Below, piece after piece: positions 47,025 to 58,627 of a DNA stretch of 64,000 nt. Source of the stretch: Anthoceros angustus (taxonomy: Eukaryota; Streptophyta; Anthocerotopsida; Anthocerotales; Anthocerotaceae). The position numbers were made by a program, and so were the translations under genes. The stretch covers positions 186,001 through 250,000 of the forward strand of contig MU008161.1 of the NCBI GenBank assembly GCA_010909165.1, given 5' to 3'. Each line of letters begins with the position of its first letter. Positions within the stretch are counted from its first letter, which is position 1. Under the pieces are notes generated by a model. That model ran no database searches and was not told the DNA's origin. It saw only the letters and a program-made list of their open reading frames with translations.

Positions 47025-48717
47025 ATGAGGCTCTTGTGCTGTGTGGTGCTGCTTGTCGTCGCCTTGCAGTGGCGCCTCTGTGCTGCTTATGCTGGCACCC
47101 TGGTGAGCTCAGGCATGAATCCCTTTCCATGCAGCGCTGGTTATGGTTGGATCCTGGTTTGAGATGGTGTTGGTGTTCTGATTTTTGCAGATCAGGAAGC
47201 CAGAGCCCGAGGAGAGGTATTTACCAGAACATGAGATGCAGCGCTAGCTGCTGACCTAGATTTCAGTAATTGGTCTGTAAGCATGACAACCTTGTTGCAA
47301 TTCTGAAATTGGTTAACGGCCAGGAAAGAACAGGAGGGTTCGGCACAAAGCAAGCAGGTGCACTGCTCCCGGCCTAGGAGCAGGTTAGCATGGTCCATAA
47401 TTGACGAGGTTTGTCGGACCAGAAGGCCTGTTGTTGAAACCCTTGAATGTTCACTGTATGGCACTGGGGCCAAGCTTTTTTTTTCTGAATGAGTCCGATT
47501 GATGCTACTGCTGACCGTTCTTTTCTATGTTGAGTCGTGTGCAGTATCTGTTACCTTTTGTGGATAATGAGCAGTACAACCTGTCTTCGAAATGCAAATT
47601 GTCAAGAGCAAACGATATGTTCCGGGAACAGGAGGAGAAGAAGGAGGAGGTGCGGCCTAGACAATGGGAGTGTGGTGTTTGCAAGAAGGTTTTCCGAACT
47701 GAAGAGGACTTGGACAGGCACTTTGACAATCGACATGCGAATATGACTGGGGAGGTATGGCTCTAGGTTTAAAGGAATTCAAATCTTTGTGATACTTGAT
47801 TCTGCCAGCGTCGTATGATACCTACAATTCTGTGTTGCCACAGGATCGGAATCGATGTCTGGCAAATGTATGTCCTGCAATCCATTGCGATGCCGTGCAA
47901 GCTACACGCAAGTCAAAAAGGGACAAAGGAAAGTGCAACCAGGCTGCTGTGGACAGAAACCGCCACCTCTGCGAGGTGAGGACAGTTTGGTACTACTGTG
48001 AGATAAGCTCTCAGTGATTATGAAGTTTCTAACTCCTGTTGAGATAGGCACAGGACTACCTCCTGCCAGTTGCAGCAGTTTGCCTGTTGGATTCCTGTCA
48101 TTGTATAGCCTGGTATCTGACTTCAATCAGCAGGCTTTGGCAGATGCATGCTTTCCACCACATGAGAGCTCACAGGCACGTCGGTTAAATGGTACGAGCT
48201 CTTGCCAAGGCACCTCCTTGCTTTTACGAGAAAAGTGCTCACTACCTTGTTCGTGAGCAGACTTCTTCCTGCGCCAATTCTGTGATGCACACACTTGCAA
48301 GAAGGGCCAACGACATTTTCCACGAGGGAGTGGGGTAAACTTTGACCCACTTGCCCTCCTTTCGCTGCATCTGGGAGCTTGCTTCATTTTGTTCCAGATG
48401 CTTAAGCTTTACTTGAGATCGTGCCCAGTACGTTCGTGCATGTCACACTTGGCCTATGTCTTGCAGAAGCAACATGGCAGGTCTCTTTATATCGCAGCAT
48501 CCCTGTTCTCAATTATCATGCTGCTGATCTTCTATGGCGGTGTGTTTGCTTCGAGGAGGTGAGCTTCTGCTGTCTGGGTTTGTGGATTTTTGTCTCTTTC
48601 GACTTCCTTGCAAGTTATGTACTGATAGCCTGTCGTTAAATGTTCTCGGTGACTGGCAGTGGTCGCTCGAACTCGGCCAAGTTGAAGCGTGTCCAGAAGT
48701 CTCAAAAGTCGCATTAG
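47025..48717 (+). CDS. secretory C2H2 zinc-finger membrane protein (At2g29660-like)
   Basis: The exons are 47025-47102, 47191-47216, about 47535-47754 (start tentative), 47844-47975, 48134-48191, 48261-48334, 48467-48558 and 48660-48717. Exon 1 encodes a hydrophobic signal peptide (LLCCVVLLVVALQW). The middle has a C2H2 finger (CGVCKKVFRTEEDLDRH, Cys-x2-Cys-x12-His-x4-His) within a region matching the plant family around Arabidopsis At2g29660, including CKLSRANDMFREQEE upstream and then LRQFCDAHTCKKG. Exon 7 encodes a single membrane helix (SLFSIIMLLIFYGGVF), followed by a basic tail. The cellular role is unknown to me. The many cysteines and the signal peptide point to an ER or endomembrane protein and not a transcription factor, which is inference. 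A further small exon between exons 2 and 3 is possible. Confidence 0.82.
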
Positions 48718-49132
48718 ACACGATCCGAGGAACACACTCTTGTTAGCGCCTATTGTAGAGCCTTATCGAACCTTCTTGTACGTAAATGTCTAGTTATGTT
48801 AAACTGTTGTAGGTATACTTTGAAATAAATATCTATATAAAGTCTCCGAATTCTGTAAAAAAAAACTGTTGTAGGTATTCTTTTCTCAATATGTACCTAA
48901 GGTAAGATTGGAAACCTTGATCATGCTTCTACTACCTACTTACTGTAAGGTGTGTGTTTTAATTCAAATAAATTTTGAAATGATAATATTGAAACAAGCA
49001 TCCCACTACCTTCCCATGGGTCCAAGACGGAAATGACGCCTTGGTGGACAATAATAAAGTTCTTTTCTTCTTTTACAGAGTAAGTATGTGATCTGTTAGG
49101 GGAATCATTTGAGAAGGTGTCCAGTATAAGAA
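48718..49132. other. 3' flank and AT-rich spacer
   Basis: The zinc-finger gene's polyadenylation region is probably near 48780-48850. The word aaactgttgtaggtat occurs twice (48798 and 48864). No gene is present. Confidence 0.4.
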
Positions 49133-49418
49133 TTTGAACGGGTGCTTAGGAACTGTGGAATCCCACACGCTTGACCGAGGATAAGGATTGCGAGGACCTC
49201 AGGAAATATGTCCCTTGGGTACTTCAGAATTTGAGCGGGTGCTTAGGAAGTGTGGAATCCCACATGCTTGACCGAGGATAAGGATTCCGAGGACCTCAGG
49301 AAATATGTCCCTTGGGTGCTTCAGAATTTGAGCGGGTGCTTAGGAAGTGTGGAATCCCACAGGCTTGACTGAGGACAAGGATTGTGAGGACCTCAGGAAA
49401 TGTCCCTTGGGTACTTTG
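49133..49418. repeat. three tandem copies of a 96 bp unit
   Basis: Units at about 49133-49226, 49227-49322 and 49323-49418 each contain gggtgcttaggaa, gtggaatcccaca, cttgac, gaggacctcaggaaat and gtcccttgggt. Differences are single-base or small deletions. The sequence after the array (49420-49830) has LTR-like traits (a caataaaaagag box and Cys/Thr-poor pyrimidine tracts) but no partner was found. Confidence 0.8.
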
Positions 49419-49859
49419 AAGTTGAATCTGGATCACCGTGCCATCCCAAGTATAAAAGAAGGCCGGAGCTTGATGAATAGAATACGGCTGTGCAGGAGCT
49501 CTGCCCCGGGAGTTGTTTTCTGGTCACAGGACACTGTGCAAAGCTACAGTCTAGTTTGGAATGCCTGCCGACTCACGAAGGAAAATCATGAATCATCAGC
49601 CCATGGTTAGAACAGTGCAGGACAAGCAATATCAAAAATCCTTTTAACTTTCAAAGTCCTTCAGCGTGTTTTTAAGCGAGAAACCTCAATAAAAAGAGGC
49701 CCAGAGAAGCTTCTACCACTCAACTTCCTTCCTCTTTCTTCCCTCCTCTTCTAAGTCCACGTAAGTTACACTTGTAACACTCAAGCTGGATAGGCTTCTA
49801 GCATTCAAGCCTGGATGGGCGTCATGTAGCTTCTCTCGCAAAAGAGACATGGTTTAGCT

Positions 49860-51900
49860 GAAGTCGGCCCTGCCTGCTCCATTTGACCCTACGCCGCAAG
49901 CGCCCGATGTCCGAGCCCTTGCTGTGCATACCCAGCGATCAGGGCATTCCATGTCAACACATTCTTTGAGTTCATGCTGTCAAAGACCTGGCGTGCAGCT
50001 TCCAGTTCACTACATTTTCCACCAGGCAGGAACCCACCACTACGTTATCCAGCAGTCCTCTTCTGACCATCTGTGAGCGCAGCTGCTGCAACCTGCTGGA
50101 AGGCACCAGTGCCTGCACAGGCCTACAGAAGGCAAGCAAAAGTAACATGGTCAGCCAAAATGAGGCCTGCCTCTTCCATTTGTTTGTACACAACAAGCAC
50201 CTCATGTTAGAGCCCTCGCTGGGCATAACCAGCTATCAGGGCAGTCCATGACACCAGGGTTTTGTGTTCATGCTGTTCATGCTAAAACATGGGGTGTATC
50301 TTCCAGTTCACCACATTTTGCATACATGCCCACCAGGCAGGTGTCTACCACTATGTCATCCAGCAGTCCACTTTTGACAATCTGTGATTGTAGCTGCCTA
50401 TTGAGCCTGTACAGGCCTACAGAGGGCAAGTAGAAGTAACAAGGTTAGCCAAAATCAGGCCCGCCTCCTCCACTCGTGCATACACAACAAGAGCCTCCTG
50501 TCCGAGCCCTTGCTGGGCAAATCCCGCTATCACGGCAATCCACCAGATTCTTTTTTGCTCTCAAAAACATGGCCTGCATCTTTCAGTTCACGACATTTGC
50601 ATACCCAGCGATTAGCACCGTCCATGTCACCACACCCTTGTTGGCCATGCTTTCAAAAAGCCTGGTGTGCATCACAGAGTTCGCCACATTTTGCATACAT
50701 GTCCACCAGGCAGTTGCCAATCACTACGTCATCCAGCAGTCCTCTTACGACAATCTGTGAGTGCAGCTGCCTGCCCTACTATAAGGCGCCAGTGCATGCA
50801 CAGGCCTACAGAGGGCAAGCAAAGTCACACGGTCAGCCAGATGAGGCCTGCCTCCTCCAGTTGTCCATACACGGCAAGTGGCTCATGTCCGATCCCTTGC
50901 TGGGCATACCCAGCTCTTATGGCAGTCCTTGTCACCACACTTTTTGTGTTCATGCTCTCAAAACCCTGGTGTGCATCTTTCAGTTCACCACAGGGATCAC
51001 CGCCCTACAGATGACCACATCCTTCTTGGCCATGATTTCAAAACCTGGCATGCTTCTGTAATTTCACCTCATTTTGCATATATATCCACCAGGCAGATGC
51101 CAACAACCAAGTTAGTAGGAGTGCTGGATCACACGTACAATACCCGGATACCAGGACAGTCCACGTCGCCAGTTTTTTTGTGATCATACTGTTCAAAACC
51201 TGGCGTGCAGCTTTCAGTTCACCACAATTTGCATACCCAGCGATCAGTGCCGTCCATGTCACGACATCCCTCTCGACCATGCTTTCAAAAACCTGGTGTG
51301 CATCTGCCAGGTCACCACCTTTGGCATACATGTCCACCAGGCAGGCCTGTGTCCACCATTACGTCATCCAGCAGTCCTCTTTAGACAATCTGTGAGTGCA
51401 GCTGCCTGCACTTCTGTAAGGCACCAGTGTTTTCGTAGGCCGTCGGCTTGGAGTCCACCACCTCCTTGGCTTGAGGCATGTTCAGCGCACTGCTCGAGGA
51501 CGCTCCCAGGTCCAGCGCCGACACTAGCTCATCATCCAGCCTGAACCTCTGTATCCTGGCCAGCAGATCTCAAAGCTCTGCCTCAGCCCGGTGAGAATGC
51601 AGTCGGAGAGCATTGAACCGAGAGAGCTGCCTGTCAGAGAGCAGGTGTACCGACAGGGGCACCTGTGCTAACACAGCCCACTGCGTGTCCTTGTTGATCT
51701 GTAACCCCATAAGTGAGTGAGTACACCAGCACATGGCCTCTTCCAGCCTACCTCCACATGCATAGCTGCTAGCTGCGCCAGATAAGCTCCCCAAGTACGC
51801 ATCCGACTCAAACCTAAGTTTGACACTGAGCAAGGTGCAAGGCAGAGATCGTGACATAGCGGAGTCTGAGTGCTCCAGAGATTCCAGGGCTCCAATGGCC
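49860..51900 (-). pseudogene. decayed PPR gene
   Basis: Minus-strand reading in shifting frames gives repeated PPR fragments. The best is 51337-51038 with MYAKGGDLADAHQVFESMV, RDVVTWTALIAGYAN and ELKAARQVLNSM. Similar anchors recur every 150-250 bp down to about 49870. The upstream end (51900-51570) reads as the N-terminal part of such a protein. Many frameshifts and stops show it is not functional. It is shorter than, and different in sequence style from, the intact PPR gene at 30.4 kb: its fragments lack the extra EKEE segment. Confidence 0.8.
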
Positions 51901-52898
51901 TCAGAAAGCCTCGCCAGCTGACATAACGTTCATCGGGTCCCTAAAGTGAGGAGAGCCGCAGTTCCTAGTGGAATCCCTGTACACACACCAATTTGTTGAG
52001 ACCACAAAAGGTCCATCTGCCGGTTTGTCATCGTTCAGGAACCGCGTAGAAGTGCTCTCTTTCTGTTCCCTCTCGACTCCAGTACACGTAAGAGGGTTTT
52101 TTCCTCTTCCCAGCACGTGACCGGAAGATATCCATTTCTTGAAAGATCCCAAAGTTACTAGAATTGCTCTATTCTGCGAACCGCGCCATGACCAACTAGC
52201 TGCCCTTGATCCCCGCCACTACACATGTCCTGAGAGAGGAAATCCCATCGTCCTGCAAATCCTATTCCCGATTCTTCATGTCTGTCAGGTTCAGGCTCAT
52301 ATATCTCGTCTTCCGTCTCACCACATAGGAGACACCAGGAAAACTGTTGCCACAAGTGCCCCTGCCCCTGCCCCTGACGACGACCAACGTTAAAAACCGT
52401 CCTTACCCACAGATCTCAACGGAAGTGGAAGTGCTTGACTCATGGAGCCCATTCCCAGGTTCAAGTTCGAAGAACTGACCTCAAGCCGTGAATATCCAGG
52501 CTTATCATCGATCCTTAGAGACTTGCCACAGCTTGAGGGTAACGAAATGATACGGACGCGCTTAGGCATTGCCTAGAAACAACTAATTAGGTTTCAACTC
52601 AACATAGCTGAAACCGAGAGGTCCGGAAAACTGCCGGTCCCTGTCCGGTGAAAAACCGAGAGTAGGTGGAAAATGCCGGTCAAAATAAACCCCTGGTAGG
52701 AGCCTAACATAAAAAGGAAACTAATATTTGCCGAGATAACTGTTACCGAGAACGGCCGCCTACTGAGGGCTATATGTGTTGGTTGCCCTAACCCTTCTCT
52801 TTGTGTACATCTGGCGCCAGTGTTCCTGTGCGAAACCCTTTTCCGGCTCTCGCAGTTCGCCCCTACAGCGCGAGACTTGGAGCGGAGTCGCGGTCGCG
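51901..52898. promoter_or_regulatory. upstream region of the eS6 gene
   Basis: No conserved frame was found. The sequence gccctaaccc at 52785-52794 resembles a telo-box-like element common upstream of plant ribosomal-protein genes, about 105 bp before the start codon. The match is partial, so its function is inferred. Confidence 0.35.
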
Positions 52899-54247
52899 AT
52901 GAAGGTCGGAATCGCCCTGGGTCGTCAGTTTGTGGCTTTGCGAGCTGGTTTCTGTGTCTCTCTGACGTTTGTGATTGTGCTGCGCAGCTCAATATTGCTA
53001 ACCCCACTACGGGGTGCCAGAAGAAAGTTGAGATTGATGATGACCAGAAGCTGTGAGTGTCATCTTGTATTCTGCAGACGCTTTAAGACGCCGGTGTTCC
53101 TTGGGTCTTGGAACTGTAGTTTGGAATCGCGACAGGTTCTAACAGTTGTTTTGCTTCTGCAGGCGTGCCTTTTTTGACAAGCGTCTGGCGCAGGAGGTCA
53201 ACGGAGACCTCCTTGGAGATGTAGGTTGTTTGGTTCACAGCTTGAGCTCCAACATGCACAGCGTCAGGGTTTAGCACTCTGTAACTAGACTGTTTGTGCA
53301 CGGCAGGAATTCAAGGGCTATGTTTTCAAGATCATGGGAGGATGCGATAAGCAGGGATTCCCCATGAAGCAGGGAGTTCTCACCACGGGCCGTGTCCGCA
53401 TCCTGATGCACAGAGGTATGGCTTGGATGGCGGCCCCGGTTAGGTTTGTTTTTGGGTATTCGGACGGTCTCTGAGCCCGCTGGTTATGGAGCGCAGGTAC
53501 TCCTTGCTTCCGGGGATTCGGAAGGCGCAATGGTGAGCGCAGGCGCAAGTCTGTAAGGGGATGCATCGTCAGCCCTGACCTTTCTGTGCTGAACCTGGTC
53601 ATCGTGAAACAAGGTCAGTAGTAGATTAAGTTGGTAATCAATTTTTATGGCCGAGCTTTTTTGTTATATCCGAGCCCTCATATTTTGGGTTTTGTGCAGG
53701 CGAGAGTGATCTCCCTGGGCTTACCGACACAGAGAAGCCTAGGATGAGGGGTCCTAAGAGGGCAACCAAGATCAGGAAACTGTTCAACCTCTCTAAGGAA
53801 GATGACGTGCGCAAGTATGTCAACACTTACCGACGGACATTCACGTCTCCGGCAGGTATGTGGTCTCTGGGAGTGTTTTCTTTTCTCGTTATAGATCCCT
53901 TATTTTCGAACAGGTTGAATTGTTTTCATTCACACTTGAAACTGGTCATGCAGACATGTGGATCGAAGCATGCTGTGTGTTGACAATGTTCTGGGTGCTG
54001 TTTGGCAGGCAAGAAGCGGAGCAAGGCCCCAAAGATCCAGCGGTTGGTGACTCCAGTGACTCTGCAGAGGAAGCGTGCCAGAGTTGCAGAGAAGAAGCAG
54101 AGAGTTTACAAGGCGAAGAGTGAAGCTGCCGAGTACCAAAAGCTCCTCAGCCTGCGTCTCAAGGAACAGCAGGAGCACAGGAGTGAGAGTTTGGCCAAGA
54201 AGCGTGCGTCTCGGGCTTCTGTAGCATCCAAGGCTTCGGCCGCCTGA
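52899..54247 (+). CDS. RPS6: 40S ribosomal protein S6 (eS6)
   Basis: Seven exons join in phase to 249 codons plus stop, the usual length of eS6: 52899-52904 (only Met-Lys), 52988-53052, 53163-53220, 53307-53415, 53497-53613, 53700-53855 and 54009-54247. The sequence matches eS6 throughout: [74 protein letters not shown], and the [10 protein letters not shown] plus RKRAR segments. The C-terminal tail ([19 protein letters not shown]) has the basic, Ser-rich character of the region phosphorylated by S6 kinase downstream of TOR in other eukaryotes. It is part of the small ribosomal subunit in the cytosol. The 6-nt coding part of exon 1 is typical of eS6 genes. Confidence 0.97.
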
Positions 54248-54948
54248 AAGACGGGCAAAGATTTTGATTCGTAGTGTAGAGTCTGAGGCTGGTGTCATTG
54301 GAATTCCGGCATCGTTTTGTATGCGGATGTAAAGTGCAGATGCTTAAGGTATGAGGATTCAGCCAGGTTCTTAGGCTCTTTCTTCATGAGTACATGGGCT
54401 GACCTCGTCATGGGCTTCTCTCTTGGTCTCAGACTTTGTAGTTGATTTTGTCAAACACCAAGATCCTTTCCGCGGCAGTAGTTAATAGTAGGGCAGAGCT
54501 GGATTTCAAGTTGTTGCTAATGTGAAAACGTGAGCAGTGCGTGTGAATACGACCGAGAACATGATTGGCAAGATCGTGAAGTCTATCTCATCTATTGAGC
54601 GTGAGCTACGATCCCGGTGACAAAAAGATTGATCCACTTGAAAAATGGGGGTGCTAAATAGCGTCTTGTGAAGGAAGGGAAGGGAAGTCCTTGGAGGGTA
54701 GGGGAGCAAATAGCAGGAACGACAAGAGAAAATATGGTACAAGAGCAGTAGCAGTTAAGAGTAGTAATACAGGCCTCCTTCCGTGCTGCGCCCCGCCATG
54801 CATGCTGGCTGCGCTCTCCTCCAAGCATCGCATCCCACACAACGCCAGAGGCTCGCCTCGGCTCAGCCCGGCTCGGCTCCATTCCTGCCATTCTTGTTCC
54901 TGCCAGTTGCTCACGACCCCCACGCATTATCTCCATCCTCTTCCTTCC
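54248..54948. other. convergent 3' region between eS6 and the KRP gene
   Basis: The two genes end about 700 bp apart facing each other. The short repeat ggctcgcctcggctcagcccggctcggctc at 54852-54880 (GGCTC words) is the only structure noticed. Confidence 0.45.
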
Positions 54949-56951
54949 TCATGCCCCAGGCTGGCGCGGCAAAACGGGCGTCGCTACTCCTGATTCCGTT
55001 CCTGTTGAACCTGTTCCTGCTGCTGGCTTCTCCTCCTCCACCTTCTCCCACTCAAACCGCCCAGGCAGCGGTACATCGTTCACCGGATCAAAATTGTATC
55101 TGCGGGCCATGCAATACAAGTGAGAGGCAACATTCTTGGGTCTCAACACTGTAAGTAGTAATCCGAAGTCTGACAGACGAGAGTCACCTTTCAGCAAATC
55201 GTTGGTGGTCTCGGCCCTCGGCCGCAGAGAAGAAGTCGTCGAGCTCGGAGGCGGTGGGAGCTTCGAAGAGACGGCGGCGAAGGCCGGGTCGCCAGCCTCC
55301 ATCCTGCGGAGTGGGCAGGCGGGAACAGGCCTCAGGGGCATCGCCATCCTGGTCCCTGGAGTAACTGCTGGGCGTACTTTCCCGGACGTTCCTCAGGCTG
55401 CTGCGTGTGGACGGCCGCGATATTTCACTGCACAACCACACGAGGCAGCGCCCATGGGCATCATCACGCCAGGACTCCAAACGTTCAAAAAAACCATTCA
55501 ACTTCTTTCCTCACCATATGCATTTCACGTACCTATCCTTGGCCGAGAATCTGTCCTGCTCCATGGCGCTGTCTCCGAATGCATTGTCTCCGAACGATAC
55601 CTCCACCTGAACCACCCACACAACCCACCCACAAGAAAAATGTAGCCAAGGAAGGCCCTGGGCCAAGGAAAGAAAGACAGTACTCCTGACATATCAAGCA
55701 AACAACAGCAACTTTGCTCCCTGCTCATGGTGGCACTGGACAAAAGAGACTCCCATGACATGGGCCCCGTTCCATTCCATGCCATGACCGCACCCACCGA
55801 CGTTCAACACAACAGAAAAAGGAAACAGCAACGACACTAACCTCAAGACTTTTGGGATTGGGGCCCTCGGAGGGATCTGCAGCGTCCTGGACCAGGACAT
55901 GGCGCGACGTGGGAGATGAGCCCGAATTCCGCGCCACCCTGTTCGACTCCGACTCTAATTTCCCCGAGGCAGAGGCCGACGGGAGAATCGCAGGGAGAGG
56001 AGGGAGAGGAGGCGGCGACGGCACCTCAGCCAGAGCCGCAGAAGTAACAGCAACAGCAGCCACAGACGGAGAAGCTGCAGCTGGCGCCGCCCCAAGGACC
56101 TGCTCTGCCACCGTCGCCTTTGCTACTTTGTTCCTGGCATTGCTACGGGTGTTGGCCTTCCGCTTGGTCCCAGTGGTGGGCAAGGACGCCTTAGCTGCGC
56201 TGCCCGAGCTCCTGCTGCTGCCCGGAGTTCGCGCATTTCTGAGACCCGATCGCCCACCTTCATGAGCAGCCACAGCCACCGCCACAGCCTCCGCGTCCGC
56301 GGAATTGGAATTCCTGGCTGCGGCTGCGGCTGCTGCAGCGGCTTCGGCAGGCCTCATTCTCGAGTACCTGGCTTCCTTCAATTTGGCGCCGCTGCTATCC
56401 TCGCCTGCTATCCTACCGTGCGGGGTGGGGGTGGAGGAGGAGCCCCGCCGCCTCACGTTCATGTCTCTGTCGGCCACAACCACGGCCTTCTCCTTGTCCT
56501 TCTCTTTCTCCTTGTCCGCCTTCCTGCTGCGCAACAGGTAGCTGTTGGAATTGGGCGGCGAAGGCTCCGCAGCCTGCTTTTGCTTCAGCTTCTGTTGCGC
56601 CTTGGGCTGAGGCTGCGGCTGGCGCTGAGTGGGAGTAGGAGGCTGGGCCTCTTCCTCCTCAGCAACCAGAGCGGCCTGCTCTTCCCCCGCCCCAGCCTCT
56701 GCCTGGACGGCCTCCTGCTCTATCTCCATGGCGACAGCAGCAGGAGCACCCTCCTCTCGCTCCTGCTCCCCCTGCTGCTTCTCCTTCTCCTGCTGCTCGC
56801 TGGCGCTCTGAGCCAGCGCCAGCTTGCGGTCCTGCTCCAACGCCAGAGTCCTAGCCCGAGTCCTCACACCCATTGAGCCCTGTTGTGTCACATCCATCAC
56901 ACCTACTTCTCTTGGTCGGACGCCTTTCCTCTTCCACATATACTTTCCCAT
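54949..56951 (-). CDS. KRP: Kip-related CDK inhibitor (KRP/ICK) with a long low-complexity N-terminus
   Basis: Four exons join in phase to 524 codons plus stop: 56951-55842, 55606-55533, 55427-55188 and 55099-54949. The start (MGKYMWKRKG) and the conserved C-terminal inhibitor region identify it. It has RESTPSSYSRD at 409-419, a TASELDDFFSAAE stretch at 453-465 and the CDK-binding YNFDPVNDVPLPGRFEWEKV starting at 476. YLLRSRK at 138-144 matches the KRP motif that usually lies near the N-terminus. KRPs bind CDKA/cyclin D complexes in the nucleus and slow the cell cycle. Angiosperm KRPs are about 190-290 residues; exon 1 here adds Gln/Glu/Ala- and Ala-rich tracts. About 50 residues follow the usual end of the protein. 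The exon chain was read by eye, but the motif match is very strong. Confidence 0.9.
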
Positions 56952-57490
56952 GCTAGCCCGTCATCAACACCAACGCCGGGAACCCCAAATCCAACATCAG
57001 CGCTAAACCTTGAGAGGCTTCCCACAAAATTTCTCCCCGCGGGGCCCCTTATATTGTGAGTGCACAATGCGCAGGCAGGCACACAACAATCACGGCGACA
57101 AAATTCTACGTGTCTTCCCACATCTCTAACTGCCAACTGCCGTTGAGAGAGCAGCCCCCGGCCGCGGACATCTACCCTCCGCCAAGGAGGCTTGGGCGCG
57201 CTTCCCAGCACACGGCTTGGAAGAGGCAGGCGAGCCGAGCCACACTCCAAACAGCTTCCTCCTTGCACACACACCGGGAGCTTCAACCACCACAAGCCCG
57301 CACCCTCCAGAGTACACTCTACACACCCTCTTCTCTTCTCTTCCCTCCTTTCCCTCTCTCGCACGCTTCACCAGCCGGCGCAGCAGAAGGACACACGTTC
57401 CTCACACTTGTGTCCAGTGAGAAGGGAAAGCAACTCAAGCAGCTGCCCCACGAGCGACGCAATCTCTTCCCCACAATGAGCACACCAAGA

Positions 57491-57519
57491 CCTGCTGCTG
57501 CTGCTGCTGCTGCTGCTGC
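57491..57519. repeat. (CTG)n trinucleotide repeat, about nine units
   Basis: Nine consecutive CTG units lie about 540 bp upstream of the KRP start codon. They would read as Ala, Leu or Cys on the plus strand, but no gene is supported there. Confidence 0.9.
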
Positions 57520-58278
57520 ATAACCAATCAGCACAGTAGCTCAAGGCTCTTGGAGAGCAAGCAGCTAGCTCCCTCCTGCTGTCGGCCTCCCGTCAGGCAG
57601 CAATTAGGTGAGTGTAGAAGAGAGGAAAAAGACAAGGAGCTGCAGCCAATTGCAAAATGGGATTGATGCCGACCCGCTTGCTAAAAAGAGGAGTTGCAAC
57701 AGACAGAAAACAGCCTCCACAGCCACAAAATCGGCCTCCCGCACCGGAAGCTCCAACAGCGGGAGAGGCAAGGCAGCTCCACAACGCACGCCGCACAAAA
57801 CCTAACCGGAGAAGCACCAGCGAGTGTGACCACAATTTGAAGCTCTCAACACCCCCCACGAGCACACAAGAGGGCAGACGGCGCGAACGAGGACTGCCCA
57901 CTGACGGACAAGGGACGGAAGGAGACGAAGAAGGAAGAAGGCGAAGGGAAGGAAAGGAGTAGCCTGCCACGGCAATTGCACACCCACCTCCGCTAGACCA
58001 GGCCAAAGCAAGGAAGGCGTACAAATTGCGAGAGCAATCTAGAAATTGGCAGGGGCCGGAGGAGGAGCCGCCCTCGCCCGCTCCATGCGCAGAAAACGGC
58101 CCGCAGCCCCACGGCCGGCAGCTGATCGCTCCAGGGAATCAAAAAGCAGGCACAAGCTCCAGGCACGACCGCCCGGGAGCTCTGCTCTGGATCAGCGCCA
58201 CAACGGAAATTCAAAAAGCAGCCGCACCGCAAGCCGCAACCACGGTGACCCGACAGAACTAACCACGGCAGCCAGACC

Positions 58279-58440
58279 ACACGACACGACACGACACGAC
58301 GCGCAACGAGAGGCGTCTCGCCGAGACGGAAGCGAGCGGTGAGACGAGAACGGCGGCGAGGAGAGGAGGAGGAGACGCGACTCGACGAGACGAGACGAAA
58401 CGAGACGAGACGACAAGACGCCACGAGACGCGAGCGAGGG
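58279..58440. repeat. CGAGA/ACGAC pentanucleotide microsatellite
   Basis: The tract acgacacgacacgacacgac is followed by many imperfect cgaga and gagacg words. The strand asymmetry (purines on the plus strand) is strong over about 120 bp. Confidence 0.8.
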
Positions 58441-58595
58441 AGGCGAGAGAGAGAAGCCGGGCAAAGGCAAAGCTAGAAGGCAGAGGCTAGGCGCAGGGAG
58501 GGAAGCCCATTCCAGGCCGAGCAGGCGGCGGAGAAGAGAGGGAGAGGCCGGCACGCTGAGGGTCGAGGGCGGAGGGGGGAAGATAGCGAGGAGAC

Positions 58596-58596
<1 letters not shown>

Positions 58597-58627
<31 letters not shown>
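58597..58627. repeat. (GAGGAC)n hexanucleotide repeat
   Basis: Five consecutive cgagga/gaggac units form the tract. Confidence 0.85.
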
